Notes: generated by a model from the sequence alone, not told the origin. DNA of 64,000 nucleotides from Epiperipatus broadwayi (GCA_028023455.1 JAQFVV010006832.1:188001-252000), one strand, 5' to 3'; positions 40,633 through 52,722 are shown, numbered from the stretch's first letter. Numbers and translations: made by a program.

Positions 40633-40884
40633 TAATCAGCATTAAGCTAATGCACATGCACTTTGTTGATTTTAACAATAAATAAATACTCTCACTTTTT
40701 AAATGCAAGATAAAGTCTTTGTGAAAGAATAGAATGAATCCACCTATTCTTTTAACCCAAATGTTTAAGTATGAGCAAATCTTAAGTATCTGGAAATGAG
40801 ACTTTATCTTGTATTTGAAAAGTGAGAGTATTCATTTATTACTAAAATCCACAAAGTGCATGCGCATTAGCTTAATGCTGATTA
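40633..40884. mobile_element. Foldback (MITE-like) element in Gypsy-2
   Basis: Inverted arms of about 90 bp begin TAATCAGCATTAAGCTAATG and enclose a 75-bp centre. AATAATATGGTAG-TAAATTA lies on both sides (40613-40632 and 40972-40993), a possible long target duplication that also takes in a short GTTTATTACAGTTTAAAAAC tandem pair. Confidence 0.7.
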
Positions 40885-41299
40885 TTAGTTTATTACAGTT
40901 TAAAAACATCACGCTATTAGTTTATTACAGTTTAAAAACATTTTGCTATATAAAACAAATATCTTATTTAATAATATGGTAGGTAAATTAACCTAATATG
41001 TGGCATGTGGAAATCAAGTAAATGAGGAACTAAAAATAGTAAAATGGCTAGTAGTTAGCCCATTAATTGGAGATTTAAACAAAGTGCATGATAAGAATCT
41101 AAGATGCCAGAGGAATGGGAAATAAACATTAGTTTTTAGTAAGTGTGTAAAAGCAGGAGAACCTCTGTGATGTTGAACAAATATTATTGTTATAAAAGTA
41201 GTTCATTATAAAACTATCAAATTAATAGAAAAGTCAAGATAATTGTAATTGATAATAAGAAGGAAATATAGATTAATGGATACAGAAAGTGATTAAGAA

Positions 41300-43260
41300 A
41301 TCAGAGAGGAGTTAAAATAGAAGGATAGGCAACACACAGTAAAAAGGATAGAAGCTTCCATTTCAGAGGATATAATGGAACAGGATGAAGAGATTTTCTG
41401 GGGGATTGGAGCTGAAATGGACCAGCCTCAAAAATAGTAATGATAGTGAAAAAGCCAAGAGAAGAGGGTATAATGGTAGATGAAAAACACATGCACCAGA
41501 TCAACAAATGTTTGACAAGAAAAACAGCAAGTTGGACCAAATGAATGCAGATTTTGCTGGATTGAAATCAGGGATGAGATCAGTGAAGTCAGATATATTT
41601 AAACTGATCATCAGTTTAAAAAATAAAATGGATAAACAGAATCATGAATAAAATGGATAAACAGACTCATGAAATGAAAACAGTATCTATAAGGCTTAAT
41701 AACTAAATCTTAGAATTGAGGGATGATGTCAAAGATATAAAAGGAAAAATCAAAAAAACGTCAAATGTCAGAATAGAATGGTGAAATTGGAAGGAATTTA
41801 ATGATAAAGTTGCAGAAATTGCACAGTCTTAGCCTCAATATAAAGGAGAGATAAGAATAGGAATTGCAAGTGAAATGGAAATAGAGAGAAAATAGATTAA
41901 AAAATAAAGTTATGGAAATCATATAAAGTAATAGGATGACCAATGTAGAAGGGAAGATGAAATTAATGGAAGGAGATAATCAGAGAGTGATGGGAGTACA
42001 AGTTGTGATTGAGAATGGAATCTTGTGAAACAATGAGGGCCTTGATAAGATAACTGAGAACCAAAATAACTTGTGGACCTAACTAAAGGATCAATTGACC
42101 AGCATATTGTGATCATAGAGGATGGGTTAATAAAATGAATTGGCAATATACCAAGAAAAATAACCCAAAGAGCTCACAGGGTCAAAGGTCACAAAAAGAA
42201 AGGAGGTCATTCATGCAAAAAGTAGATACTCCCATTAAAAAGGTCCTAAGTCAAAAAGGGCTCATAATAAGATAGATTCCAGAAGCAGAATCAAGAAAAA
42301 AGAGAGAATAACAACCCTATAATATGTAAATATGAACAAAGACCCTAGTGAAAAAAAGACCCAGGAAGTTGGAAACCAAACCTATAAAAATATAACTCAA
42401 GAGTCAGTCCAATATAAGGAAGGTACAATGAGCTCAATCAACCAATTTGTCAAGTTGAACATGTTCAAATACTTACTCAGTGATACCTTTCTGAACATCT
42501 TAGGAGCCTGGACCTGTAATTCTCAATAAACCAGAACCTATGAAAAGGGGAGATCAGTCAAATATAAGGAAGGTACAATGAGCTCAATCAACCATTTGTC
42601 AAGTTGAACATGTTCAAATGCTTACCCAGTGATACCCTTTCTGAACATCTTAGGAGCCCGGACCTGTAATTCTCAATAAACCAGAACCTATCAAAAGGGG
42701 AGATCATAATTACATAGAGCCATTTTCAGGATAATGCATTGTCATAGTGGGAGTGACTGTTCCAGACTTTGTCAACCTATGAGGATTACAAGTTTTTAGT
42801 AACAAAGAGTTTCTGAAACAAAAATGGTCAGGAAGCATTACTATATCAGATAATGCAAAAGAAGCACTGGAACCCACCAAAAGAGATGTTGGTGAAATTT
42901 ATTAGGAGACAAATCACCAAGTTAGAAACCCTGGACCCTAACTCACTAAGGGAGATGCAAATCTCTCACATAGTTTGGCATAACCTTCCCTGTAGATCAA
43001 GCAAATATTAATATGTGCCAATGTTAGTAGCATTGAGCAGCTGCCAGAATTATTTAATGGTATTGACATCAATAAACAAAACATAAATAACAAATTCAAT
43101 AAACAAAACATAAATAACAAATTCAGAGAAAAGCGAAAGGTGAAAAGCGAAAGGAAGAAATAACTCTATAATGCCATTAACTACTAAATAAAAAAACAAC
43201 AACATCGAAAATGAAAAGAGAATGGTGAAAAACAAACCAATAGCAGAAATGACAAGATCA
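41300..43260 (+). pseudogene. Gypsy-2 gag remnant
   Basis: Scattered frames keep the Lys/Glu/Asn-rich coiled-coil character of Gypsy-1 Gag (around 41530-41720, KMDKQTHEMKTVS type words). The pre-protease block INGIDIN-like/ELFNGIDINKQN near 43055 matches LLNSIDINQTN in Gypsy-1. Two tandem duplications lie inside: about 151 bp at 42404-42706 (with GGTACAATGAGCTCAATCAA) and 27 bp at 43074-43127. No open gag survives. Confidence 0.55.
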
Positions 43261-43449
43261 ATGGCCAACAACCATGGGGCACAAAATTTACATTTGAGAC
43301 CCTAATGTCATACCAAACCCATCAATATCAGGGTTAAATAAAACCCCAACCAAAAACAGGAGCATAACAAAGTAAATGGGTACTTAGGCAATTTTCCTCA
43401 TCTCAAGCAATTTAGTCAGGGAAATCACCAATATGACGTATTCATGGCA

Positions 43450-43930
43450 AGATAGAGCACCTAGCTATTATCTGGAAAGTTTCTCCATATTGTTTGAGGA
43501 TTTGCCCACCAGAGCACTAATTGACTTTGGAAACCAGATATCTGTGATATCAATGGACCTTTACAATAAAATTTCACACTAAAATGCTAACATTAAAGTT
43601 TTACCATTGAGGTCAGTCCAAGTGATCATGGCCAACAACAGGAAAACCAAACTGGCCCAAAAGCAAATCTGGCTAGAGGTAAAGATCAGCCAAGCAATAT
43701 TCTACCATGTATTCCTTATCTTAAACAGCCTCATTCATGAAGCCATATTAGAGGCAGACTTCCTACACATGAACAATTATTTAGTTGATTTCCTTAAAAA
43801 AATACTCAGGATAGATGATAATGTCTTAGAGATGACACTGCTGCCAAGATATGATGTACCTAAAATTGACTGCATAGCATCATATATCTTAAGGCACTCA
43901 TACAAGCAAAGATCACTGAATTCACTTTGA
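43450..43930 (+). pseudogene. Gypsy-2 protease remnant
   Basis: LIDFGNQISVIS corresponds to LLDSGSQISVIS of Gypsy-1, with DFG in place of DSG, so the catalytic motif is damaged. From 43607 an open segment reads VQVIMANNRKTKLAQKQIWL and LIHEAILEADFLHMNNYLVD, matching the Gypsy-1 protease second half. Confidence 0.75.
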
Positions 43931-44700
43931 TCAATTGTGATGTCAAGAGCAAGTTAAGGTCCATCCTTGATAAATCAGAATATTTTCTGAAGTGCCAGGA
44001 GTGATAGAGGGATTTCAACAATACATCAAATTATATGATAACCAGCCATTTCAATCCAAGTCATACCCCATACTATACCAATATTGTGAGGAAATAAACA
44101 AGTAAATCAGCAAGATGCTTGCAGGTGGGATTATTTACAAAGCTCTTCACCATACTGCAATCCTGCAGTAACAGCAAAGAAGAAAGCTGGGTCAATGAGA
44201 CTTTTTCTGGATGCTAGACAACTAAATAAAATTACTATTCATGAGAGGAATATACCACCACTCATCCACAAACAGTTTGTGAGTTTTGGGAGTAGGAAAG
44301 TATTCTCTACTTTTGACTTAACATCCAGCTATTGGCAAATACAACTCTACTCAGATAATCATGAGTACATCATTTTCCAGTATGAAGGAATCATATATCG
44401 CTTTAATTGAATATCATTCAAATTGATACATAGTGATACTGGCATAATCAGATTCCTGAATCAAAACCTCTCCCCTGAGAGCAAGCAAATGATCACTATT
44501 TACATAGATGATGTCATAAATTGCCTCATCTACTGTTGAAGAACATTTTCAACACTTAGGGAAAATTCTTTAAAGAATACCACAATAATGGGATCAAAAT
44601 CAATTTTGAGAAAAGTACTCTAATGAGAAATGAATTGACCTTCTTAGGATATATCATTGGTTGCAGTGGGATGATGCCTTATCCTGTTAAGATTAGTGTC
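43931..44700 (+). pseudogene. Gypsy-2 reverse transcriptase remnant
   Basis: SSSPYCNPAVTAKKKAGSMR, FLDARQLNKITIHERNIPP, FSTFDLTSSYWQIQL and ITIYIDDVI (catalytic YIDD) can be read across shifts, then FLGYIIGCSGMMPYPVKI. It preserves Trp and Cys codons where Gypsy-1 has TGA. Confidence 0.8.
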
Positions 44701-45440
44701 ATACAAAACTTTCCAAAGCCAATGAATAAGAAACAAATCTTATCATTTTTGGGACTTTGTAATTTTTACAATTATTTTTACAAAAAATTATCTGACACCA
44801 TGTTGTTGAAACTCATCAGAAAAGATAAAAAATGGAATTGGACCAAAGAGCAAGATAAGGCATTTGAGAAAATTAAAACAGGATTTTTAGAGCAAATAGT
44901 GTTAGCTTTTTTTGATTTTAATAAACCCTTCATGAAACAAATCCATAATAGTAGTTATAAAGTCAGATATTCTATGGTAATATCACCACACAAACTCAAA
45001 TATATATTATTATTCTAAATTTATTTCTAAAGCACTTTTCGAAGGAGCTATGCCTTCATTTTCAAAGCTATTACATATATAAACCACACATTTCATTATT
45101 TAATAGTAGTTATAGATTAGGGGTGATGTTATCCCAAATCCAGTTGGATGGCCAACCAGGGGCCCTCTATTTTATTAGCCACCTGCTAACATATCCAGAA
45201 TTCAATTATATGATTACAAAGAAAGAGGTACTGGCAATAATATGAGCTTTCAAAAATTTTGATAGATTCTGCTCATATAAGAAGTGATAGTGATCTCAGA
45301 CCACAAGAGCCTCAAATTCTTGAACCACAGCTACTTTACTAACAGTCAATTGATTAGAAGAAGCATGTTGTTACAAGAATTTAAGTATATAGTCCAATAC
45401 AGTAAAGGATCCAAAATGTAATATCTAATGTAATAAGTCA
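44701..45440 (+). pseudogene. Gypsy-2 connection and RNase H remnant
   Basis: NFPKPMNKKQILSFLGLCNF and KWNWTKEQDKAFEKIK are open. The RNase H part is present twice in scrambled form: once truncated after FNKPFMKQI (44940) and again from 45100 (RLGVMLSQIQLDGQPGALYF). An extra stretch of about 100 bp lies between. VISDHKSLKFLNH-like words are split by shifts. Confidence 0.65.
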
Positions 45441-45712
45441 AAGTCAATGTAGGTCAGAGCAATGACACCTGTCCATAGACAATGCTTATATTACCAACAT
45501 TGATGCAATATAGACAATGCTTATATTACCAACATTGTTGCAATATTCAATAAGGATGTAGAGAACAATTTGAATGAACATTCATGACCTACTGTCCCAA
45601 TATGAAAAAAACTGATCTCAATTATTAAAAGACTTTAAATGGAGATAAAGTTCTATATACAGACACTGATATTAAGCAATATAAGTTAAAAAATAAGGTC
45701 TTATTTTATAAA

Positions 45713-46690
45713 ATGAGTGAGAGGACAATAGTGATACCTGACAGGCTAAAAAGCCATTCATACAATAAATGCATTGTTTATATGGGCATTATGGAGCCTA
45801 TAAAACTGAATAGATTCTTAAACATCGTTTTTACTGGACTTGAATATACAAAGACACCTAAATTAATCCAGAAATGTCAAGTGTGCATGAGGGTGAAGCA
45901 AGTAAACCAAAGTTACATCAGTTTGATTATATCTATAATACCAACAAGACCAAATGAGATCTTAGCTATAGACTTCTACAGGTCTTTTCCAGCATTTAAT
46001 AAACAAAAGTATCTGTTAGTAGCTTATGATCTCTTTTAGAAATTTGTGTCAGCTTATTCCAAGTTAATACAAGATATATGGTCAACGTATTTGACAGCCT
46101 CCACTTCAAAGAAATAGGGAAACAGGAAATGATCCTATCATATCTATACCCCTTTCTTATCCAAAGAATGAAAAAAATGGATAGAAAAACTACAAATAAA
46201 ACATGTGCTCATATCCATTAGAAATCTGAAATCAAACCCATGTAAATGCATCATGTGAGAATTTGGATGTTTGTTTAGGACTTATTTAAAGGAAATACAA
46301 GGAGTAGGTGAAGCATGCAAAGCATGTAACGAAGTATATTAATTAGAGTGTGAATAAATTCAAGATAGCTCAAGTTTGTTTAAAACCTGCAAACTCACTC
46401 CAACATATTCTGAAGAAGATCAGAGAATATCCCATGACTGACTCAAGTACATCACAAATAATCACAATAAAAACTAAGTAAAATCAAATCATCAAATCCA
46501 GAGAAGAGACTTGGTTTTTGTCAAAACATGTCAGCAAGCCATAAAAATTTATTTTTTATAAATTCTGAAATGCAGATGAGGGGCCATATAAGATCATGAA
46601 ACACTCAGTGCTCAATGCATACTGGTTGGACTCCAGAGGTAAGATAAAGGTATCTATAATTCAAAACTATTAAAACCCTACTGTGGAAAA
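45713..46690 (+). pseudogene. Gypsy-2 integrase remnant
   Basis: The frame from 45713 covers the zinc-binding region (CQVCMRVKQVNQSY) and the start of the core (LAIDFYRSFPAFN). The remainder is broken. The GPY/F module survives as EGPYKIMKHSVLNAYWL near 46570. Confidence 0.7.
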
Positions 46691-47376
46691 ATTCTGAAAA
46701 ATTAACCTTAAAAAAAGAAAAAAGATTTATGACACTATGGATGTACAGATGTCTACAAACAAACACAATCGAACACATTATCAAATCAAATCTCTTAGGC
46801 AAGAGGTTTTGAGAGATAAACAACATCAAATGGCCTCATGGAGTTTTTTTTGATTCAGGTAAATACATATTCACTACCAAAATTGTAAACCTTAAAGGAT
46901 GGATTCAACATTCTTTGGAGAAAAACACTCCAAAGTCATTAAAATTATCTACACAGCTGCATAGGAGTTGTATGATTAAAGAATAGTCAACTCTAATGCT
47001 TTTAGCATGAATATGCTTATCAAAGACAACAGGTAGAAATGACTGATTTACATACACACAAGGTATTATACTAAAGGTCAAATCACCTGAATATGTGATG
47101 ACTCCATGAGAATGAAATATTTATAATTAACTTTGATAAATTTCTCACACTGGAAACTGATTTTATGTAATGTTAAATTCAAAAAAAAAGAAGTAAATCA
47201 AGTTTTCTCAAATTATAAAGTATAAAAGAAAGCTGTTTGTTATCAAACACCATAAGGAAAGATTAAGCAGAGTTTAAGCAATAATCTATAACTTATGTTA
47301 ATTGAGGATTAAAACCCTTACAATTCATTTTAATCCTTTAACAAATTGTTTTTTCTCTTCACCAATAAAAATTGTA

Positions 47377-47523
47377 ATTATAAATATGCAATTTTTTTTG
47401 CATGCATTAGTGACTATAATTATAAGGTTTAATATGCCTGCTAACTGCTAAGTGGGCATATTAAATCTTATATTATAATTACAGCTTCACTAACGCATGC
47501 AAAAAAATCACATATTTATAATT
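47377..47523. mobile_element. Foldback (MITE-like) element before the Gypsy-2 polypurine tract
   Basis: Arms share ATTATAAATATG, TTTTTTTGCATGC, TTAGTGA-TATAATTATA and TTTAATATGCC in inverse, enclosing a loop of about 20 bases near 47445. Confidence 0.75.
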
Positions 47524-47530
47524 TAATCCT

Positions 47531-47545
47531 TGAGGGAAAGGGAAA
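47531..47545 (+). promoter_or_regulatory. Gypsy-2 polypurine tract
   Basis: TGAGGGAAAGGGAAA directly precedes the 3' LTR start. Confidence 0.75.
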
Positions 47546-47943
47546 TGTAAGAGTATGGTCCCAACCTATTCGAAAAAAAAAGAGTCTGAAACAAAATATA
47601 TTTAATTAAATGTATAACTAATCCATTAACCCTTCTTGTTATGTTAAAACAAATTATAACATTAATTATATTATAAGTTAATTGTGACATGACAAATTAT
47701 AACATTAATTATATTATAAGTTAATTGTGACATGGGCTTTTGTTTTTATTTTTATTTTGTTATATTAAATCTACTAATTACAAAATAAGAGTAGTTGATG
47801 CTCCATTTACCAAATTCCCAAACTTGGTATAAAGATTCACAAAGAAAAATGAAATTTAAATTCAAATTATTACATTATTAATTTTTGAAAAAAATATTAA
47901 AGAGTCTAAATGAAATTAAAACACTTAAACAATGGGAATACAG

Positions 47944-47947
47944 CATG

Positions 47948-47999
<52 letters not shown>

Positions 48000-48043
48000 G
48001 AATACTATATGTATATGTACAATATATATATATATATAACATG
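47944..48043. repeat. (TA)-rich hairpin insertion in the Gypsy-2 3' LTR
   Basis: GCATGTTATATATATA at one end is inverted as TATATATATAACATGC at the other. The 5' LTR lacks the block. Confidence 0.65.
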
Positions 48044-48240
48044 CTCATGACACAGACTGCATATGTGACAAAAGAAACTGAATTGTTTTAGTCAAGAAAA
48101 AAAATAGATAATTTTTAAGCTATCAACATCCATTAAAATAATGATTAAAAATGAACTAATGTTCAATTTATAATTTGATGATTTTATAAAAGAGCAAATT
48201 ATCTCCAAAGCTATTGAAAATGATTATAGGAGGAAAAGTT

Positions 48241-48345
48241 AAAACAGGTAAAACTCTCCATACAATAGGTCCACTCAGTGCAAGCCAGAGATTTGCCTGT
48301 TTTAATAACAGTTATGAATGAGCATAAGAAATGGTGATTATGTTA
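48241..48345. mobile_element. Short relative of the 28924 foldback element in the Gypsy-2 3' LTR
   Basis: It shares AAACAGG-AAAACTCTCC, CCACTCAGTGC, AATAACAGTTATGA and GCATAAGAAATGGTGAT with the inner element at 28924-29507. The 5' LTR shows the empty site (GGGAAGAAAAGGTTTATAAA). GGAAAA-type repeats flank it. Confidence 0.65.
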
Positions 48346-50274
48346 GGAAAAAAAGTTTATAATGGTCAAAGGAATAATATATTTCCATAGAAAGGACTTA
48401 CATTAACAATTTAAAGGGAATAATTTATGAAAATTTTTATTACTCATTAACACAAAGCTCATAAGAAAAATTATTAGGTGGCTGAAAAGACCAAAAAAAA
48501 CACCACACATCTTCTAATCTATAGCAGATAATATTAATTCCAATGCATATTAAGCAATATAAAAGAATGTGGGAGTAGAAAATTCATTAAATATCATAGA
48601 TGGGAGGCTGCCAGTCATATGCCTGTTGATAATTTGACTTTATAAGCTAATACCATCAGTAATGCCTTCATTATATGCAGAAAGAAACAGTATTTACTAG
48701 AATCATAGAGAAAGCAGCAGTAAACAAAGGAACATTCCACTGACAAATCATTAAACAATTACCTAGATGATGACCAAGACAACATCAAATAGATTACCAA
48801 TTCCCAAGATCCAGGAATTTTCCTAATCTAGAAGAAACCAGCCATCTTATCATCTGTGTATTCACCTATATGGACTAACAACTGCAATTATTCAAATTAT
48901 AAATGTATCATATAGAATCCATTTTTCTTTGTGATATAACTCTTTGTTGTTATTTTTTATTGAAAGATTTGCTGATCCAGTCATATAATCATCAATCATA
49001 ATTGTGTAATGTGGGTATGTAGATCAATTACTATAATCTTTGCTTGTAATAAAATCTAGATTCTGATCCCTAGACCTACAAACTAAAGGACTAGATGACT
49101 GACTGGTGTTGAAGTGAGATTTTATATATAAAATATTAAATGCTGACACTAATACAGGGCAATGTTATATGTTTATTGTTATTGTTTTAATTAACTTTAT
49201 TATTACTATTTGTTATTCTGTATTATTGACTAAACTTCTTGTATAAATGGCTATTGCTATCATAAGTACAGGTAATACAAGGAAGGGGGAGGAATTCATA
49301 TCCAAAGGTGGCAGTCAGTAAATCATGATGTGTTGCCAGGGAATAAAGTAGACAAATTAAAGTCAGGGAATAAAAAGATTGTTTAGCAGGATGATCATGT
49401 CAGAAATAATCATAAATTATGTTGTTAGATTAAACAAATTATTAGAGCAAGTAGTGAATGACAATCCTACATGGGGACAATGATAAGAGGGATGATCATA
49501 ATAATATATGAATCAAATGTATGATAATTTGATCTAGCCAAACATCAAATTGATTAGTCCTAAAAGATTATAAATCACTTTATAATGGAATAAAGCTCTT
49601 AAAGATTTTTTTTTAAATTAGAATTTGTGTATGTTTCCTCATTTACCTCTTTCTATTAGCCATGTTACATCATTTATCTAACTTTTCATTAGGCATGCCC
49701 ATATCCTTTATCTAATCTTCCTTTAGCAATGCCATATCATTTATACATTTCATTAGCCATGCCATACCATTTTTTAAAAATAACTACAAAAATAATTCTG
49801 CATTAAAATGCTGTTACTATTATAACAATGTTGATTATCACCAATATTCTTGGCTATCTGGTACTTTGCATGTACCAGCCATAAATAAATGAATTACAAA
49901 ATCTATAAAATAATGTATGTAAATTGTAAAAGTGATCTTTGTCTTTGTTGATGAATTCATAGAATTATTTCCAGAAGCTTCCATGTAATAAAAATGTAAT
50001 AGCTAAATAGCTGATGTTTCACTATAATAATAAATATTTTTCTCAGAGCTTCTTCTTCTTTCTCAATTAATAAAAATGTGTGTGATGAGATTTCAAATTG
50101 TTATTTTTTTTGTTATTTTCTCCTCATTCTCAAATAGTATTGGTTGACATGTTTTAAAAAATAATTTATCTTCTAATAGCTTTTGCCAAATATTGTTATT
50201 TTTTTTATAATCACACTTTTCCCATCATTATTATCCAAATCATCTTATAATCACAAGGACTCTGATGAATGTGA

Positions 50275-50379
<105 letters not shown>

Positions 50380-50441
50380 ATATACAAATCAATATATATA
50401 TATATCAAAATACAGTACAATTTATATAAATTATATTCTTT

Positions 50442-50486
50442 TAGAAGTACTTTCGACTATACACTTTGTAGTCTTTATCAACTATA
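50442..50486 (-). ncRNA. Hammerhead-ribozyme-like motif, PLE C
   Basis: Minus strand: TAG | TTGATAA | A | GACTA-loop-TAGTC | GAAA | GTACTT | CTA. Stem I TAG/CTA and a 5-bp stem II differ in sequence from PLE B yet still pair. AGTACT is a palindrome for a dimeric stem III. Confidence 0.5.
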
Positions 50487-50538
50487 TAATGTTGAATAAT
50501 CAAAACGAGACAACCCCTAACAATACCCATAGTTCAAT

Positions 50539-50874
50539 TCAGATTTCCCACAATTCTGTTATCTTAACATTTGATGACTGACGATTCATTAACATTTGAC
50601 AATTTCTTGAAATCAACATAGCCTCTTTTATTTTACGTTTATTATGACAACGTTCAATTTGAATAATTTTCATATTTTTATAATCAAATTTAAATCCATA
50701 TTGACAAGATTTATTATGATCAAATATAACTGATGATGAAGGTTTATTTACATCTGTTCCATATTTATTCTCTTTTTGAATTCTATTATATAAAAGCATA
50801 TGTTCTTTTATTCTCTTCTCAAATGTACACTTAGATTCACCAATGTATTGTACGCCGCATCCACATATCAATCT
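50539..50874 (-). CDS. PLE C GIY-YIG endonuclease
   Basis: An open block of 110 codons directly follows the TAG in frame: [20 protein letters not shown] (GIY-YIG and the conserved Arg), then SSVIFDHNKSCQYGFKF, KIIQIERCHNKRKIKEAM and KITELWEI at the end. It would nick target DNA for PLE integration. It is intact as a domain but has no start of its own beyond the Met codon inside the domain. Confidence 0.82.
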   Translation of the reverse strand, partial: RLICGCGVQYIGESKCTFEKRIKEHMLLYNRIQKENKYGTDVNKPSSSVIFDHNKSCQYGFKFDYKNMKIIQIERCHNKRKIKEAMLISRNCQMLMNRQSSNVKITELWEI

Positions 50875-51820
50875 CTATATAATAGAATTTTGATTAAACT
50901 TTGAATTTTGAATTTTAGAATTATTAAGCAATCTATTTATGTTATTTGTAGAGAAAAAAGCAATATGACACAAACCATTATAAATTTTTCTAATAAACTT
51001 GACCTGCTCATCTGATATAAATGGCATTGAAATCCATTTCATTTTGATATTTTTATTTTTAATTTTATTATAGTGTTGATTTCTTTTAAATCCTTTAATA
51101 ATATTAGCAATTGCATTTTTATAATAACCAATTTTCAACAAGTCATTAACAAATAAATGCACATTTTTAATTTTATCACTAGAATATTTGCATAATTTTT
51201 CATTTCGAAATAAGAATGATTTAAATCCAGACAGCTTATGACACATAGGTACATGTGATTCATATGGAATAAAACCTTTAGTTTCAATTGGTTTAATTAA
51301 CATAAGATAATCCAAACTGTAATCATTAAGAGTAACTTGAATATCCAAGAATTTTATGGAATTGTATTTCTCTTTAGTTATAACCCATTTTATATCCTTA
51401 ATCTCATTTAATTCATTAAATAAATTGACTATTAATTCTTGTTTTCCACAAATAAGAACATCATCCACATATCTATGATATACTTTAATTTCTTGATATT
51501 TCAATTGTTTTAAAATTTTACTTTCATATGTTGATATAACAAAATTACAAATTTGAGCAACAGCAGGAAGACCCATTGGCCAACCAAAATTCATTTTATA
51601 ATATTCATTATTAAAATTAACATAAATATTTTTATCAATAAACTGCAATACTTTTATAATAAAATTTATAATATCAGACTTTACATTTTTTGAAACAAGA
51701 GCATTATAAATAATATTAATTGACTCTATTCTATCTATTGATCCATACATTTCATTTATATCAAAAGTACAAATTGTGTCATGTAAATCTATATTTATAT
51801 TCTTAATTTTATCTACAAAA
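50875..51820 (-). CDS. PLE C reverse transcriptase, partial
   Basis: From SCFVDKIKNINIDLHD the frame is open to a TAG at 50875. Blocks are ICTFDINEMYGSI (palm Asp), FGWPMGLPAVAQICNF, the catalytic YHRYVDDVLICG, KFLDIQVTLND and YESHVPMCHKLSGFKSFLFR. All catalytic residues seen are kept. The N-terminal RT blocks are missing, so the copy is truncated although its remaining frame is clean. The TAG lies between RT and endonuclease in one continuous frame, where A/B have a TA array. Copy D has the same TAG, so it predates the duplication or is tolerated. Confidence 0.85.
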
Positions 51821-51825
51821 CAAGA

Positions 51826-52386
51826 ATTAATAGTCAATTTATTTAATGAATTAAATGAGATTAAGAATATAAAATGGGTTATAATTAAAGAGAAATACAA
51901 TTCCATAAAATTCTTGGATATTCAAGTTACTCTTAATGATTACAGTTTGGATTATCTTATGTTAATTAAACCAATTGAAACTAAAGGTTTTATTCCATAT
52001 GAATCACATGTACCTATGTGTCATAAGCTGTCTGGATTTAAATCATTCTTATTTCGAAATGAAAAATTATGCAAATATTCTAGTGATAAAATTAAAAATG
52101 TACATTTATTTGTTAATGACTTGTTGAAAATTGGTTATTATAAAAATGCAATTGCTAATATTATTAAAGGATTTAAAAGAAATCAACACTATAATAAAAT
52201 TAAAAATAAAAATATCACAATGAAATGGATTTCAATGCCATTTATATCAGATGAGCAGGTCAAGTTTATTAAAAAATTTATAATGGTTTGTGTCATATTG
52301 CTTTTTTCTCTACAAATAACATAAATAGATTGCTTAATAATTCTAAAATTCAAAATTCAAAGTTTAATCAAAATTCTATTATATAG
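51826..52386 (+). pseudogene. PLE D reverse transcriptase fragment
   Basis: Only the thumb and beyond remain: KQELIVNLFNELNEIKNIKW, KFLDIQVTLNDYSLDY and HKLSGFKSFLFRNEKLCKY. A one-base loss in the A run near 52275 shifts the end (KKFIMVCVILLF against RKIYNGLCHIAFF in copy C). The YVDD is absent. Confidence 0.82.
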
Positions 52387-52389
52387 AGA

Positions 52390-52722
52390 TTGATATGTGG
52401 ATGCAGCGTACAATACATTGGTGAATCTAAGTGTACATTTGAGAAGAGAATAAAAGAACATATGCTTTTATATAATAGAATTCAAAAAGAGAATAAATAT
52501 AGAACAGATGTAAATAAACCTTCATCATCTGTTATATTTGATCATAATAAATCTTGTCAATATGGATTTAAATTTGATTATAAAAATATGAAAATTATTC
52601 AAATTGAACGTTGTCATAATAAACATAAAATAAAAGAGGCTATGTTGATTTCAAGAAATCGTCAAATGTTAATGAATCGCCAGTCATCAAATGTTAAGAT
52701 AACAGAATTGTGGGAAATCTGA
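52390..52722 (+). CDS. PLE D GIY-YIG endonuclease
   Basis: 110 codons, clean, nearly identical to copy [56 protein letters not shown], ending ITELWEI. A TAG at about 52384 precedes it in frame, as in C. Tail and hammerhead-like motif follow. Confidence 0.82.
   Translation: MICGCSVQYIGESKCTFEKRIKEHMLLYNRIQKENKYRTDVNKPSSSVIFDHNKSCQYGFKFDYKNMKIIQIERCHNKHKIKEAMLISRNRQMLMNRQSSNVKITELWEI

Larger units (their letters stand above)
37736..49790 (+). mobile_element. Gypsy-2: heavily decayed Ty3/gypsy element related to Gypsy-1
   Basis: Matching sequences at 37736-39800 and 47546-49790 (AAGAGTA-GGTCCCAA at the start; TCTAACTTTCCATTAGCCATG units near the end) are its LTRs. Between them lie fragments of every gag-pol domain in the same order as Gypsy-1 with clear peptide similarity. 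Many stops and shifts make it older than Gypsy-1. It contains at least three foldback insertions. The 3' limits of the LTRs are blurred by unequal tandem-repeat numbers and divergence; no target duplication could be fixed. Confidence 0.8.
47546..49790 (+). repeat. 3' LTR of Gypsy-2
   Basis: Starts TGTAAGAGTATGGTCCC. It carries insertions absent from the 5' copy: a duplicated AAATTATAACATTAATTATA unit (47645-47735), a (TA)n hairpin (47944-48043) and a short foldback element (48241-48345). It has about four of the TCTAACTTTCCATTA units that number about eight in the 5' LTR. Confidence 0.75.
50430..51906 (-). mobile_element. Penelope-like element copy C, 5' truncated
   Basis: RT and GIY-YIG on the minus strand with a hammerhead-like tail. 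It belongs to a different PLE family from A/B: the same motifs but clearly diverged peptides throughout. Confidence 0.85.

Noticed and set aside
41301-43271. Minus-strand frames (41301-41540, 41919-42146, 43050-43271)
   Set aside because: Antisense to the decayed Gypsy-2 gag with no motif.
46605-46829. Minus-strand frame
   Set aside because: Antisense to the Gypsy-2 integrase end.
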